Origin: Pseudomonadota bacterium
Lineage (GTDB): Bacteria; Pseudomonadota; Gammaproteobacteria; Burkholderiales; Rhodocyclaceae
Reading direction: 5' to 3'
Assembly: GCA_023459095.1 (NCBI GenBank)
Contig: JAEWVQ010000104.1
Span: forward strand, 1 to 15,710
DNA length: 15,710 nt
This document shows, one piece after another, positions 1-4,983 of this stretch. Made by a program: the position numbers and the translations under genes. Under the pieces are notes generated by a model that saw only the letters and a list, made by a program, of their open reading frames with translations, did no database searches and had not been told where the DNA came from. Numbering within the stretch: position 1 is the stretch's first letter; the number at the start of each line of letters is the position of its first letter.

Positions 1-302
1 TGGTGGGCTCGCCGGGCGGCAGCGCGATCATCAATTACATCGCCAAGACCGTGGTCGGCGTGCTCGACTGGAACCTGGACGTGCAGCAGGCGATCGCGTT
101 GCCCAACTTCGGCAGCCGCAATCAGGCCACCGAGCTCGAGCGCGACGCCGGCCTCGATCATCTCGCCGAGCCGCTGCGTGCGATGGGGCATGTCGTGCGT
201 CTGCTCGACTTTCCCAGCGGCGTGCATGCGATCGTGCTCGACGCCGGCCGCATCTACGGCGGCGCGGACCCCCGGCGCGAGGGGCGGGTGGCCGGTGAGT
301 GA
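1..302 (+). CDS. ggt: gamma-glutamyltransferase, C-terminal fragment (5' end outside window)
   Basis: This is the last 99 or so residues of a gamma-glutamyltranspeptidase, an Ntn-hydrolase that cleaves the gamma-glutamyl bond of glutathione and related compounds, usually in the periplasm. The reading frame is open from the window edge (first full codon at 3) to a TGA at 300-302. The visible part carries the family's C-terminal pattern: GSPGGS near the start (substrate-binding loop of the small subunit), then a V-DW-L---QA-A-PNF stretch, and a terminal GGADPRREG block close to the usual end of the family. The catalytic Thr and the autoprocessing site lie upstream and are not visible. A GC-rich stem-loop follows the stop directly. 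The following AT-rich leader and riboswitch belong to the next gene, so this gene appears to end its own transcription unit. Confidence 0.9.
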   Translation, partial: VGSPGGSAIINYIAKTVVGVLDWNLDVQQAIALPNFGSRNQATELERDAGLDHLAEPLRAMGHVVRLLDFPSGVHAIVLDAGRIYGGADPRREGRVAGE

Positions 303-333
303 GCCGGCGCCGGGGTGACGGCAGCGCGCCGGC
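303..333 (+). terminator. GC-rich stem-loop after ggt, possible weak terminator
   Basis: GCCGGCGC at 303-310 is an exact inverted repeat of GCGCCGGC at 326-333, with a 15-nt loop, starting one base after the ggt stop codon. No U-tract follows, so it is at best a weak or factor-assisted terminator, or an mRNA 3'-end stabiliser. Confidence 0.4.
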
Positions 334-550
334 ATTCATGCACGGAAATGCTGCGCTGAATTGATCCGGGTATTTGAAACCGGTCTCATCCATTCAATTG
401 GATTTGTAAAAAACTGTAGATCACGAATTCATGCGCCTTTACGGGATTCAGTCGTTCGTTTGAATTGATGTCGAATGAATCATTTTGGTTTGTGCTATGG
501 GCGTTTTTCATAAGCGCATGAAATTATTCATATTTTTAAAGGAATTGCAC
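334..550. other. AT-rich non-coding region upstream of the riboswitch
   Basis: No coding sequence is credible between ggt and the protease start (303-799). The first part, to about 550, is strikingly AT-rich against the GC-rich surroundings, with runs such as ATTATTCATATTTTTAAA. It holds short imperfect inverted repeats (for example CATGCGC near 430 and GCGCATG near 515) but no recognisable RNA gene. It could be an A/T-rich promoter upstream region, a nucleoid-protein binding region, or a horizontally acquired patch. The remainder of the gap contains the promoter candidate, the c-di-GMP riboswitch and the translation platform listed separately. Confidence 0.5.
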
Positions 551-579
551 TAAATTTTTGCGGCGGCGTGCCGTATACT
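551..579 (+). promoter_or_regulatory. candidate promoter for the riboswitch-protease transcript (sigma-28-like or sigma-70 -10)
   Basis: TATACT at 574-579 is a good sigma-70 -10 element but lacks a convincing -35 at 17 bp (TAAATT at 551-556 is poor). The same stretch also reads as TAAATTTT (551-558), exactly 11 nt, then GCCGTATA (570-577). This resembles the flagellar sigma-28/FliA layout TAAAGTTT-N11-GCCGATAA, with 7/8 and 5/8 matches. Either reading places the start of transcription near 585-590, about 25 nt before the riboswitch. Which sigma factor is used cannot be settled from sequence. Confidence 0.4.
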
Positions 580-611
580 TCACGCAATGCCCGGCAATTC
601 ATCGCCGGTCA

Positions 612-701
612 GTCTGAAAAAAAGGCAAAACCACCGAAAGGTGGCGACGCAAAGTCTCCGGTCTAAAGGGCGCTAGCTCAACGATAGCGGGATTGCCAGA
701 C
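612..701 (+). ncRNA. cyclic-di-GMP-I riboswitch aptamer (GEMM-I)
   Basis: The segment matches the GEMM-I architecture element by element. P1 is formed by GTCTG (612-616) and CAGAC (697-701). The conserved GGCAAA follows an A-run (624-629). Hairpin CCACC-GAAA-GGTGG (631-644) supplies the GNRA tetraloop. The family hallmark GACGCAAAG lies at 646-654, followed by CTCCGG-TCTAA, which contains the GG-N-CUA tetraloop-receptor strand. The last hairpin is CGCTA (671-675)/TAGCG (685-689), followed by GGGATTGCC closing into P1. The G of GGC corresponds to the guanine (G20 in Vibrio Vc2) that recognises c-di-GMP. The known cGAMP-sensing variants carry A there, so c-di-GMP is the predicted ligand. It sits about 100 nt upstream of a secreted protease gene on the same strand. 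Confidence 0.9.
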
Positions 702-753
702 GATGAACGCGGCTGTCCGCTGCATAAGCGGCGAGTTCGTCACGCGGGTGATT

Positions 754-793
754 CCAGGGTCGTGCCCTCCGATCGGCAACGCAATCCCTGGAG
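754..793 (+). promoter_or_regulatory. candidate expression platform that can mask the protease Shine-Dalgarno
   Basis: The only good Shine-Dalgarno for the protease is GGAG at 790-793, 6 nt before the ATG at 800. CCAGGG (754-759) is exactly complementary to CCCTGG (786-791), whose last two bases are part of that GGAG. A competing pairing exists between AGGG (756-759) and CCCT (765-768), which would free the ribosome site. A further hairpin, CCGCT (717-721) with AGCGG (726-731 region), lies between aptamer and platform. No U-tract hairpin is seen, so translational control is more likely than transcription termination. How ligand binding selects between the folds is not evident. Confidence 0.4.
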
Positions 794-799
794 TCGCAG

Positions 800-2620
800 A
801 TGCATACCTCGTCCCGCAACCCGTCCCGCCGCCCGCTTCCGCGCCGTTCGGCGCTCTCCGCCCTGCTCGTGGTGGCCTTGGGTCTGATGTCCCCCGCCGT
901 TCAGGCGCAGAGTGCGAACGCCAACCCGAAGGCGCAGGCCGCCGCCGCGGAAACCGAGCGCTGGGCGCCGGGCCGCCTGCTGGTGCAGCCGCGCCCCGGT
1001 CTTTCCGACAGCGAACTCGACGGCGTCCTGAGACCGCATGGCGGTCGCGCGGTGGGCAAGATCGACGGGATCGGTGTGCACATCGTCGAGTTGCCGCCGC
1101 AGGCTTCGGAAAAGGCGGTCGAAGCCCTGCTCAAGCACAACAAGCACCTGAAGTTCGTCGAGCGTGATCGCCTGGTCGAAGCCGCCGGTTTCGCCAACGA
1201 CACCTATTACGCCAATGCCTGGCACCTGCCGAAGGTGCAGGCCGATGCGGCGTGGGATCTTTCCACCGGTGCCGGCGTGGTGATCGCGGTGCTCGATTCC
1301 GGGGTGGACGGGGCGCATCCCGACCTTGCCGGCAAGCTCGTGCCGGGCTGGAACCTCCTCGACAACAACGCCAACACCGCTGACGTCAATGGCCACGGCA
1401 CCGCGGTCGCCGGTGCGGCGGCGGCGGCGACCAACAACGGCGCAGGCGTGGCGGCGATCGCCGGTGACGCGATGATCATGCCGGTGCGCATCGCCGACGC
1501 CAACGCCTACGCCTACTGGAGCACGGTGGCGAAGGGTCTGACCTGGGCCGCCGATAACGGCGCCGACGTCGTCAACATCAGCTACAACGGCGTCTCGGGC
1601 AGCTCGACGGTGCAGAGCGCGGCGCGTTACCTGCAGGGCAAGGGCGGGGTGACCGTGGTCGCCGCCGGCAACAGCGGCGGCGAGGAGGCGATCGCGCCCA
1701 GCGACGCGCTGATCAGCGTGTCGGCGACCGGCTCCACCGATGCCCGTGCCAGCTTCTCGAGCTACGGCCAGTACGTCGATATCGCCGCCCCCGGAGTGTC
1801 GATCTGGACCACGGTGCGCGGTGGCAGCTATCAGAAATGGAACGGCACCTCGCTCGCCAGTCCGGTCGTCGCCGGCGTGCTTGGCCTGATGAAGTCGGCG
1901 AACCCCGCGCTCGGCGCCACCGAGCTGGAAGCCTTGCTGCTGGCGAGCACCGACGATCTGGGCGCGCTTGGCTGGGATCCGTACTACGGCGAGGGCCGGG
2001 TCAACGCCCTCGCCGCGGTGCAGGCCGCGCAGGCCGTGGTGCCGGCCGACACCGTTGCGCCGGTGGTGGGCATCGTCAGCCCGCGCGGCGGCGAGACGGT
2101 GCAGGGGGTGGCAGCGATCGATGTTAGCGCCACCGACAACATCGACGTCAGCCGCGTCGAACTGCTGGTCAATGGCCAGGCGGTGGCGAGCGACACCACG
2201 CAGCCCTTCGGCTTCAGCTGGGACAGCACCCAGGTTGCCGACGGCAGCGCAACGCTGACCGCGCGCGCCTTCGACGCCGCGGGCAACCAGGCGAGCAGCG
2301 CGGTGACGGTGAAGGTGGCCAATGCCGAGGCGGTCGCGCCGACCCAGGACGTGCAGGCACCGGTGGCGTCGATTTCCAGCCCCCCGGCAGACCGCAAGGT
2401 GAGCGGCACGGTCACCGTTCAGGCCAGTGCCACCGACAACGTCGGTGTCACCCGGGTGCGCCTGCGCATCGATGGTGCGCTGGTCGCCAGCGTCAGCGGC
2501 GCCAAGCTGTCCTATCGGTGGAATACGAAGAAGGTCGCGACCGGTAGCCATGTGATCCTGGTCGAAGCCGACGATGCCGCTGGCAACACCGGCATCCACA
2601 GCATCCAGGTCACGCGCTGA
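800..2620 (+). CDS. secreted subtilisin-like serine protease (S8 family) with two Ig-like domains
   Basis: A 606-residue exported subtilase. Residues 1-36 form a signal peptide (arginine-rich n-region, hydrophobic ALLVVALGLM, cleavage likely after VQA). Residues about 54-128 resemble an inhibitor-type propeptide (…LKFVERD…). The catalytic domain, about 135-415, contains the full triad: Asp166 in AVLDSGVDGAHPDL, His199 in NGHGTAVAG and Ser351 in NGTSLASP, plus the oxyanion Asn291 in AAGNSGG. Two repeated bacterial Ig-like domains follow (about 418-507 and 518-605). Each starts with an A-PV--I-SP pattern, has a central ATDN-(I/V)-V, and ends with DAAGN; such domains usually mediate binding to surfaces or polymers. 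No sorting signal or membrane segment is visible at the C-terminus, so the enzyme is probably released or loosely associated with the matrix. Its transcript is preceded by the c-di-GMP riboswitch. The substrate is unknown. Confidence 0.93.
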   Translation: MHTSSRNPSRRPLPRRSALSALLVVALGLMSPAVQAQSANANPKAQAAAAETERWAPGRLLVQPRPGLSDSELDGVLRPHGGRAVGKIDGIGVHIVELPPQASEKAVEALLKHNKHLKFVERDRLVEAAGFANDTYYANAWHLPKVQADAAWDLSTGAGVVIAVLDSGVDGAHPDLAGKLVPGWNLLDNNANTADVNGHGTAVAGAAAAATNNGAGVAAIAGDAMIMPVRIADANAYAYWSTVAKGLTWAADNGADVVNISYNGVSGSSTVQSAARYLQGKGGVTVVAAGNSGGEEAIAPSDALISVSATGSTDARASFSSYGQYVDIAAPGVSIWTTVRGGSYQKWNGTSLASPVVAGVLGLMKSANPALGATELEALLLASTDDLGALGWDPYYGEGRVNALAAVQAAQAVVPADTVAPVVGIVSPRGGETVQGVAAIDVSATDNIDVSRVELLVNGQAVASDTTQPFGFSWDSTQVADGSATLTARAFDAAGNQASSAVTVKVANAEAVAPTQDVQAPVASISSPPADRKVSGTVTVQASATDNVGVTRVRLRIDGALVASVSGAKLSYRWNTKKVATGSHVILVEADDAAGNTGIHSIQVTR

Positions 2621-2655
2621 CGCGCCACCGGCCCAGGTCCGGCTCCGGCCGGGAA

Positions 2656-2695
2656 TGAAAAAGAAGCCCCGGCCGCGTTCGCGGTGCGGGGCTTT
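2656..2695. terminator. bidirectional intrinsic terminator between protease and PEP-CTERM genes
   Basis: AAGCCCCG (2664-2671) pairs exactly with CGGGGCTT (2687-2694), with CCGC/GCGG inside. On the plus strand it is followed only by a short T run. On the minus strand it is followed by a CTTCTTTTTC tract (complement of 2656-2665), a good U-tract for the PEP-CTERM gene that ends at 2721. It therefore serves both convergent genes. Confidence 0.75.
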
Positions 2696-2720
2696 GCCGC
2701 CTCTGTGGGGAGAGGGTGAA

Positions 2721-3347
2721 TCAGGCGCGCTGCGCCCGCGCGCGCATGCGGGCGCCGAGGCTGGCGAGCGCGATGCCGATCAAGGCCAGGGTTCCGGGTT
2801 CGGGCACGCTGCCCCCACCCCCCCCGCCGCCGCCGTCACCGTCGAAAAGCGTGTAGTGGCTGAGGCGGCCGATGTTGCATGCATTCTGGTTGGCCGCGCC
2901 ACAGTCCCCGCCGGTCAGGAAATTGACCTGGGTGTTGGACCACACCAGCTTGGTGAGGTCGGCAAGGTTCTCGAAGAAGTAGGTGTCTTCATCCACGCCG
3001 GTTCCGCCCGTGCCAAACTTCAGCAGAAAGAAGCCCGGTGTCTTTGGCGCCACATCGATGTACCACTCCCCTGCGGGGCCATTCGCGAGCGCCACCAACT
3101 CGGGGGTGAGAGGGTCTTCAATGTCGAGTTTGAAATTGAACGTGGCATCGACATCACCGAAACCTGCAGCAATGCCGTCCGCGCTGTCGAGCCAGGCGTT
3201 CAGCGCGGCGGTCTCGGTGGCCTCCCCCGAGTTGCCCAGGTTCGCGGCGAAGAGGAAGTTGTCCAGCGTGTACGCCGCGGACGCCGATCCTGCCGCGGCG
3301 ACCAACAGGCCAGCCGCCAGCAGCTTGCTGAGTTTATTCAGTTTCAT
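2721..3347 (-). CDS. PEP-CTERM sorting-domain protein
   Basis: A 208-residue exported protein carrying the exosortase recognition signal. Residues 1-24 form a signal peptide (MKLNKLSKLLAAGLLVAAAG, cut after SASA). The middle part is acidic and has no family I recognise. It contains two Cys residues (DCGAANQNACN) and ends in LSHYTLFDGDGG, a phrase common just before the sorting tail of PEP-CTERM proteins. A glycine run leads into VPEPGTLALIGIALASLG followed by an Arg-rich end, the classic PEP motif, membrane span and basic tail handled by exosortase (EpsH type). The start at 3347 has GGAGGG 4 nt upstream. The frame is open further upstream to 3404, but that start would overlap the -12 promoter element. 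Family knowledge places such proteins on the outer surface or in exopolysaccharide matrix/flocs; this protein's own role is unknown. No exosortase gene is in the window. Confidence 0.9.
   Translation of the reverse strand: MKLNKLSKLLAAGLLVAAAGSASAAYTLDNFLFAANLGNSGEATETAALNAWLDSADGIAAGFGDVDATFNFKLDIEDPLTPELVALANGPAGEWYIDVAPKTPGFFLLKFGTGGTGVDEDTYFFENLADLTKLVWSNTQVNFLTGGDCGAANQNACNIGRLSHYTLFDGDGGGGGGGGSVPEPGTLALIGIALASLGARMRARAQRA
2812..2825. repeat. poly-C/poly-G tract inside the PEP-CTERM gene
   Basis: The plus strand reads C5-A-C8 here, with the uninterrupted C8 at 2818-2825. On the coding strand this encodes the glycine linker just before the last 29 residues, which are the PEP-CTERM sorting signal. 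Length changes in the tract would move the sorting signal out of frame. Confidence 0.6.
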
Positions 3348-3402
3348 GATGCCCTCCATAGTGGCGGCTGTCGCCAAGGTGATTCGCCGCCTCGCGAAGC
3401 AC

Positions 3403-3421
3403 AAAGCATTTTTGGTGCCAA
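3403..3421 (-). promoter_or_regulatory. sigma-54 (-24/-12) promoter of the PEP-CTERM gene
   Basis: Read on the minus strand, the sequence is TTGGCACCAAAAATGCTTT. It matches the consensus TTGGCACG-N4-TTGCW closely, with the invariant GG (3419-3418) and GC (3407-3406) separated by exactly 10 nt. The predicted transcription start is near 3394, giving an untranslated leader of about 47 nt before the ATG at 3347. PEP-CTERM genes in floc-forming betaproteobacteria are known to depend on RpoN and the PrsK/PrsR two-component pair, so the context fits. Confidence 0.8.
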
Positions 3422-3426
3422 TATCG

Positions 3427-3439
3427 CAATAGTTTGATT
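3427..3439 (-). promoter_or_regulatory. IHF binding site upstream of the sigma-54 promoter
   Basis: On the minus strand AATCAAACTATTG fits the IHF consensus WATCAANNNNTTR at every defined position and is flanked by A/T-rich DNA (to 3460). It lies about 33-45 bp upstream of the predicted start of transcription, where IHF bends DNA to bring a distal enhancer-binding protein to sigma-54 polymerase. Confidence 0.6.
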
Positions 3440-3495
3440 TTTAATTAATTTTTGTTAATTTCCGGGCGGCGGGCCGCGCGAGTGTAAAAAAAGCG

Positions 3496-3547
3496 GATCG
3501 CCGGCATGGCTGGCGCGCAGGGCGCGCCCCTGCAAGAATCGGCGATC
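3496..3547. repeat. nested inverted repeats between divergent genes, possible enhancer-binding sites
   Basis: GATCGCCG (3496-3503) is exactly inverted as CGGCGATC (3540-3547). Inside are the near-palindrome CGCCGGCATGGCTGGCG (3499-3515) and the perfect dyad GCAGGG-N5-CCCTGC (3517-3533). The cluster lies about 100-150 bp upstream of the sigma-54 start, a usual place for an NtrC-type upstream activating sequence. It also lies in the leader region of the plus-strand gene at 3585, so an RNA role there is an alternative. Confidence 0.4.
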
Positions 3548-3584
3548 AGGACGATCAACGCCCTTTTGCTCAGGCTCCCTTCTC

Positions 3585-4412
3585 ATGACTCTTGAATCGC
3601 GGTGTTTTCGCGACACGCTGGGCACGCTTCATCCGCGTTTTTCTGGCGAGCCGCGCATCGTCTCCCTGGTCCCGTCGCTGACCGAACTGGTGTGCGAGCT
3701 GGGCCTGAGCGCGCAGCTGGTCGGGCGCACCGGCTTCTGCATCCATCCGCGCGCAGTGCTACGTCCGATCCCCAAGGTCGGCGGCACCAAGGACGTCAAG
3801 GTGGAGGCGGTGCGGGCGCTGGCGCCGACCCATCTGATCGTCAATATCGACGAGAACCGGCGCGAAACGGTGGAGGAGCTGGCGGCCTTCGTGCCCCATG
3901 TGATCGTCACCCATCCGTGCGTGCCGGAAGACAACTTCGCGCTCTACCGCCTGTTCGGCGGCGTGTTCGGCAAGGACACCGAGGCCCGGGCGCTCGCCGC
4001 GCAACTGCAGGCGGCGCTCGACGAGACCGCCGCGGTGCGTGCCGCGCTGCCGCTGGAGCGCGTGCTGTACCTGATCTGGCGTGAGCCGTGGATGACGGTG
4101 TCGCGGGCGACCTACATCGCCGCGATGCTCGCCGCGGTGGGCTGGGAGAGCCCGGCCGCGGCCGACGGGCCGCGCTACCCGGAAGTCGATTGGGCGACGG
4201 TGCGCCATGCGGCGGAGGACACCATGCCGCGCCGGGTGCTGCTGTCGTCCGAGCCGTACCGCTTCACCACGGCGCATGTGGCCGAAGTCGCTGCGCTGGC
4301 GGGGCTGCCGGCGATGCTGATCGACGGCGAGATGTGCTCGTGGTACGGCAGCCGGGCGGCGGCCGGTCTGCGTTACCTTGCCGGCTTGCGCCGCACGCTC
4401 GCTGCCGCCTGA
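3585..4412 (+). CDS. BtuF-like helical-backbone metal receptor (cobalamin-binding protein family), no signal peptide
   Basis: A 275-residue protein of the periplasmic-binding-protein-2 / helical backbone metal receptor superfamily (PF01497 type: BtuF, FhuD and relatives). Visible features are the N-terminal IVSLVPSLTELV block (about 25-36), GRTGFC-HP (48-55), KVGGTKDVKVEAVRALAPTHLI in the first lobe, and a C-terminal lobe with SSEPYRF and GE-CSWYGSR. The usual role is binding vitamin B12 or an iron chelate for an ABC transporter. Here the N-terminus has no signal peptide or lipobox, and no permease or ATPase gene is adjacent, so a cytoplasmic binding or sensing role is possible. The ATG at 3585 has only a weak ribosome site; a start further downstream would cut into the domain. 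It ends 24 nt before the convergent PIN gene. The ligand cannot be assigned. Confidence 0.8.
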   Translation: MTLESRCFRDTLGTLHPRFSGEPRIVSLVPSLTELVCELGLSAQLVGRTGFCIHPRAVLRPIPKVGGTKDVKVEAVRALAPTHLIVNIDENRRETVEELAAFVPHVIVTHPCVPEDNFALYRLFGGVFGKDTEARALAAQLQAALDETAAVRAALPLERVLYLIWREPWMTVSRATYIAAMLAAVGWESPAAADGPRYPEVDWATVRHAAEDTMPRRVLLSSEPYRFTTAHVAEVAALAGLPAMLIDGEMCSWYGSRAAAGLRYLAGLRRTLAAA

Positions 4413-4436
4413 GCGGCGTGGCGGCCCGCTCCGCTT

Positions 4437-4898
4437 TCAGCAGGCCGCGGGCAGGCGCTCGGCGACGAAGCGCTCCGGGGTCTGGATCAGGTAGCGGTCG
4501 CGAACGAGACGGTGGCGGGCGAGGCGCAGCAGCGCCTTGTCGCGCGTGAGCAGGTGGCTGGCGCCGGCGTCGCGGGCGATTTCGAGGAATTTCTGGTCGT
4601 CGCCGTCGCGGCATTGCGGCAGTGCCGCGCCGGTGTGTTCGGCGCTGGCGACATCCGCGGGCGGCGCGAGGCGGCTGCGGTAGCCGGCGAGCAGTGCGGC
4701 CTGGATCGCGGCGGCAAGCCCGAACTGCGGGTAGGCGAGCACGCGGCGCAGTTCCTCGAGCGCGTCGTCGCGGCTGCACAGCACGATGCGGCCGGGGTCA
4801 TCGAGCGCGCTGGCAAGGGCGGCCAACGCGGGGTCGCGGAAATGCCACAGCGCCATCACCGTATTGGTGTCGAGCACCAGGCGCAGGCTTGAAGTCAT
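4437..4898 (-). CDS. PIN-domain protein, putative toxin-like RNase (COG1569-like)
   Basis: A 153-residue single-domain PIN protein. The acidic metal-binding residues are in the expected places: Asp10 in LVLDTN, Glu48/Glu49 in DDALEELRRVL, Asp98-Asp101 in CRDGDDQKFLEIA, and Asp120 in LLTRDKALL. This pattern (DTN, D--DDQKFLE, T-DK-LL) is that of the 'putative toxin-antitoxin system toxin, PIN family' group, which are predicted Mg-dependent ribonucleases. No small antitoxin-like gene precedes or follows it. Upstream is only a strong terminator, whose U-tract ends about 11 nt before the ATG, followed by the end of phaC. It therefore appears orphan and probably depends on readthrough from phaC or a promoter inside phaC's end. 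The ribosome site is weak. It may be a non-TA housekeeping nuclease or a decayed TA toxin. Confidence 0.82.
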   Translation of the reverse strand: MTSSLRLVLDTNTVMALWHFRDPALAALASALDDPGRIVLCSRDDALEELRRVLAYPQFGLAAAIQAALLAGYRSRLAPPADVASAEHTGAALPQCRDGDDQKFLEIARDAGASHLLTRDKALLRLARHRLVRDRYLIQTPERFVAERLPAAC

Positions 4899-4909
4899 CG
4901 GGGCTCAGC

Positions 4910-4940
4910 AAAGAAAAAAGGGAAGGGTCGCCCCTTCCCC
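4910..4940 (-). terminator. intrinsic terminator of phaC
   Basis: GGGAAGGG (4920-4927) and CCCTTCCC (4932-4939) form a perfect stem with a 4-nt loop. On the minus strand it is followed by TTTTTTCTTT (4919-4910), a textbook U-tract. A second perfect hairpin, ACCCGGCC/GGCCGGGT (4951-4970), lies between it and the phaC stop codon. Confidence 0.9.
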
Positions 4941-4983
4941 GTACTGGAGAACCCGGCCGGGCGGCCGGGTCCGGTCGGTGCGC

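Noticed and set aside
624..629. cGAMP-sensing (GEMM-Ib) variant of the riboswitch
   Set aside because: The specificity position appears to be G, as in c-di-GMP binders; the variant has A. Experimental check still needed to be certain.
740..2599. 619-codon open frame on the minus strand opposite the protease
   Set aside because: Low-complexity Arg/Gly/Ala/His-rich translation, no motifs, and fully antisense to a subtilase with intact catalytic motifs; an artefact of high GC.
3348..3404. Upstream start (3404) for the PEP-CTERM gene
   Set aside because: It would overlap the -12 element of the sigma-54 promoter and precede the predicted transcript start; the signal peptide and ribosome site fit 3347.
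4437..4898. Complete toxin-antitoxin module
   Set aside because: Only the PIN-like protein is present; no antitoxin-sized frame with a ribosome site was found next to it.
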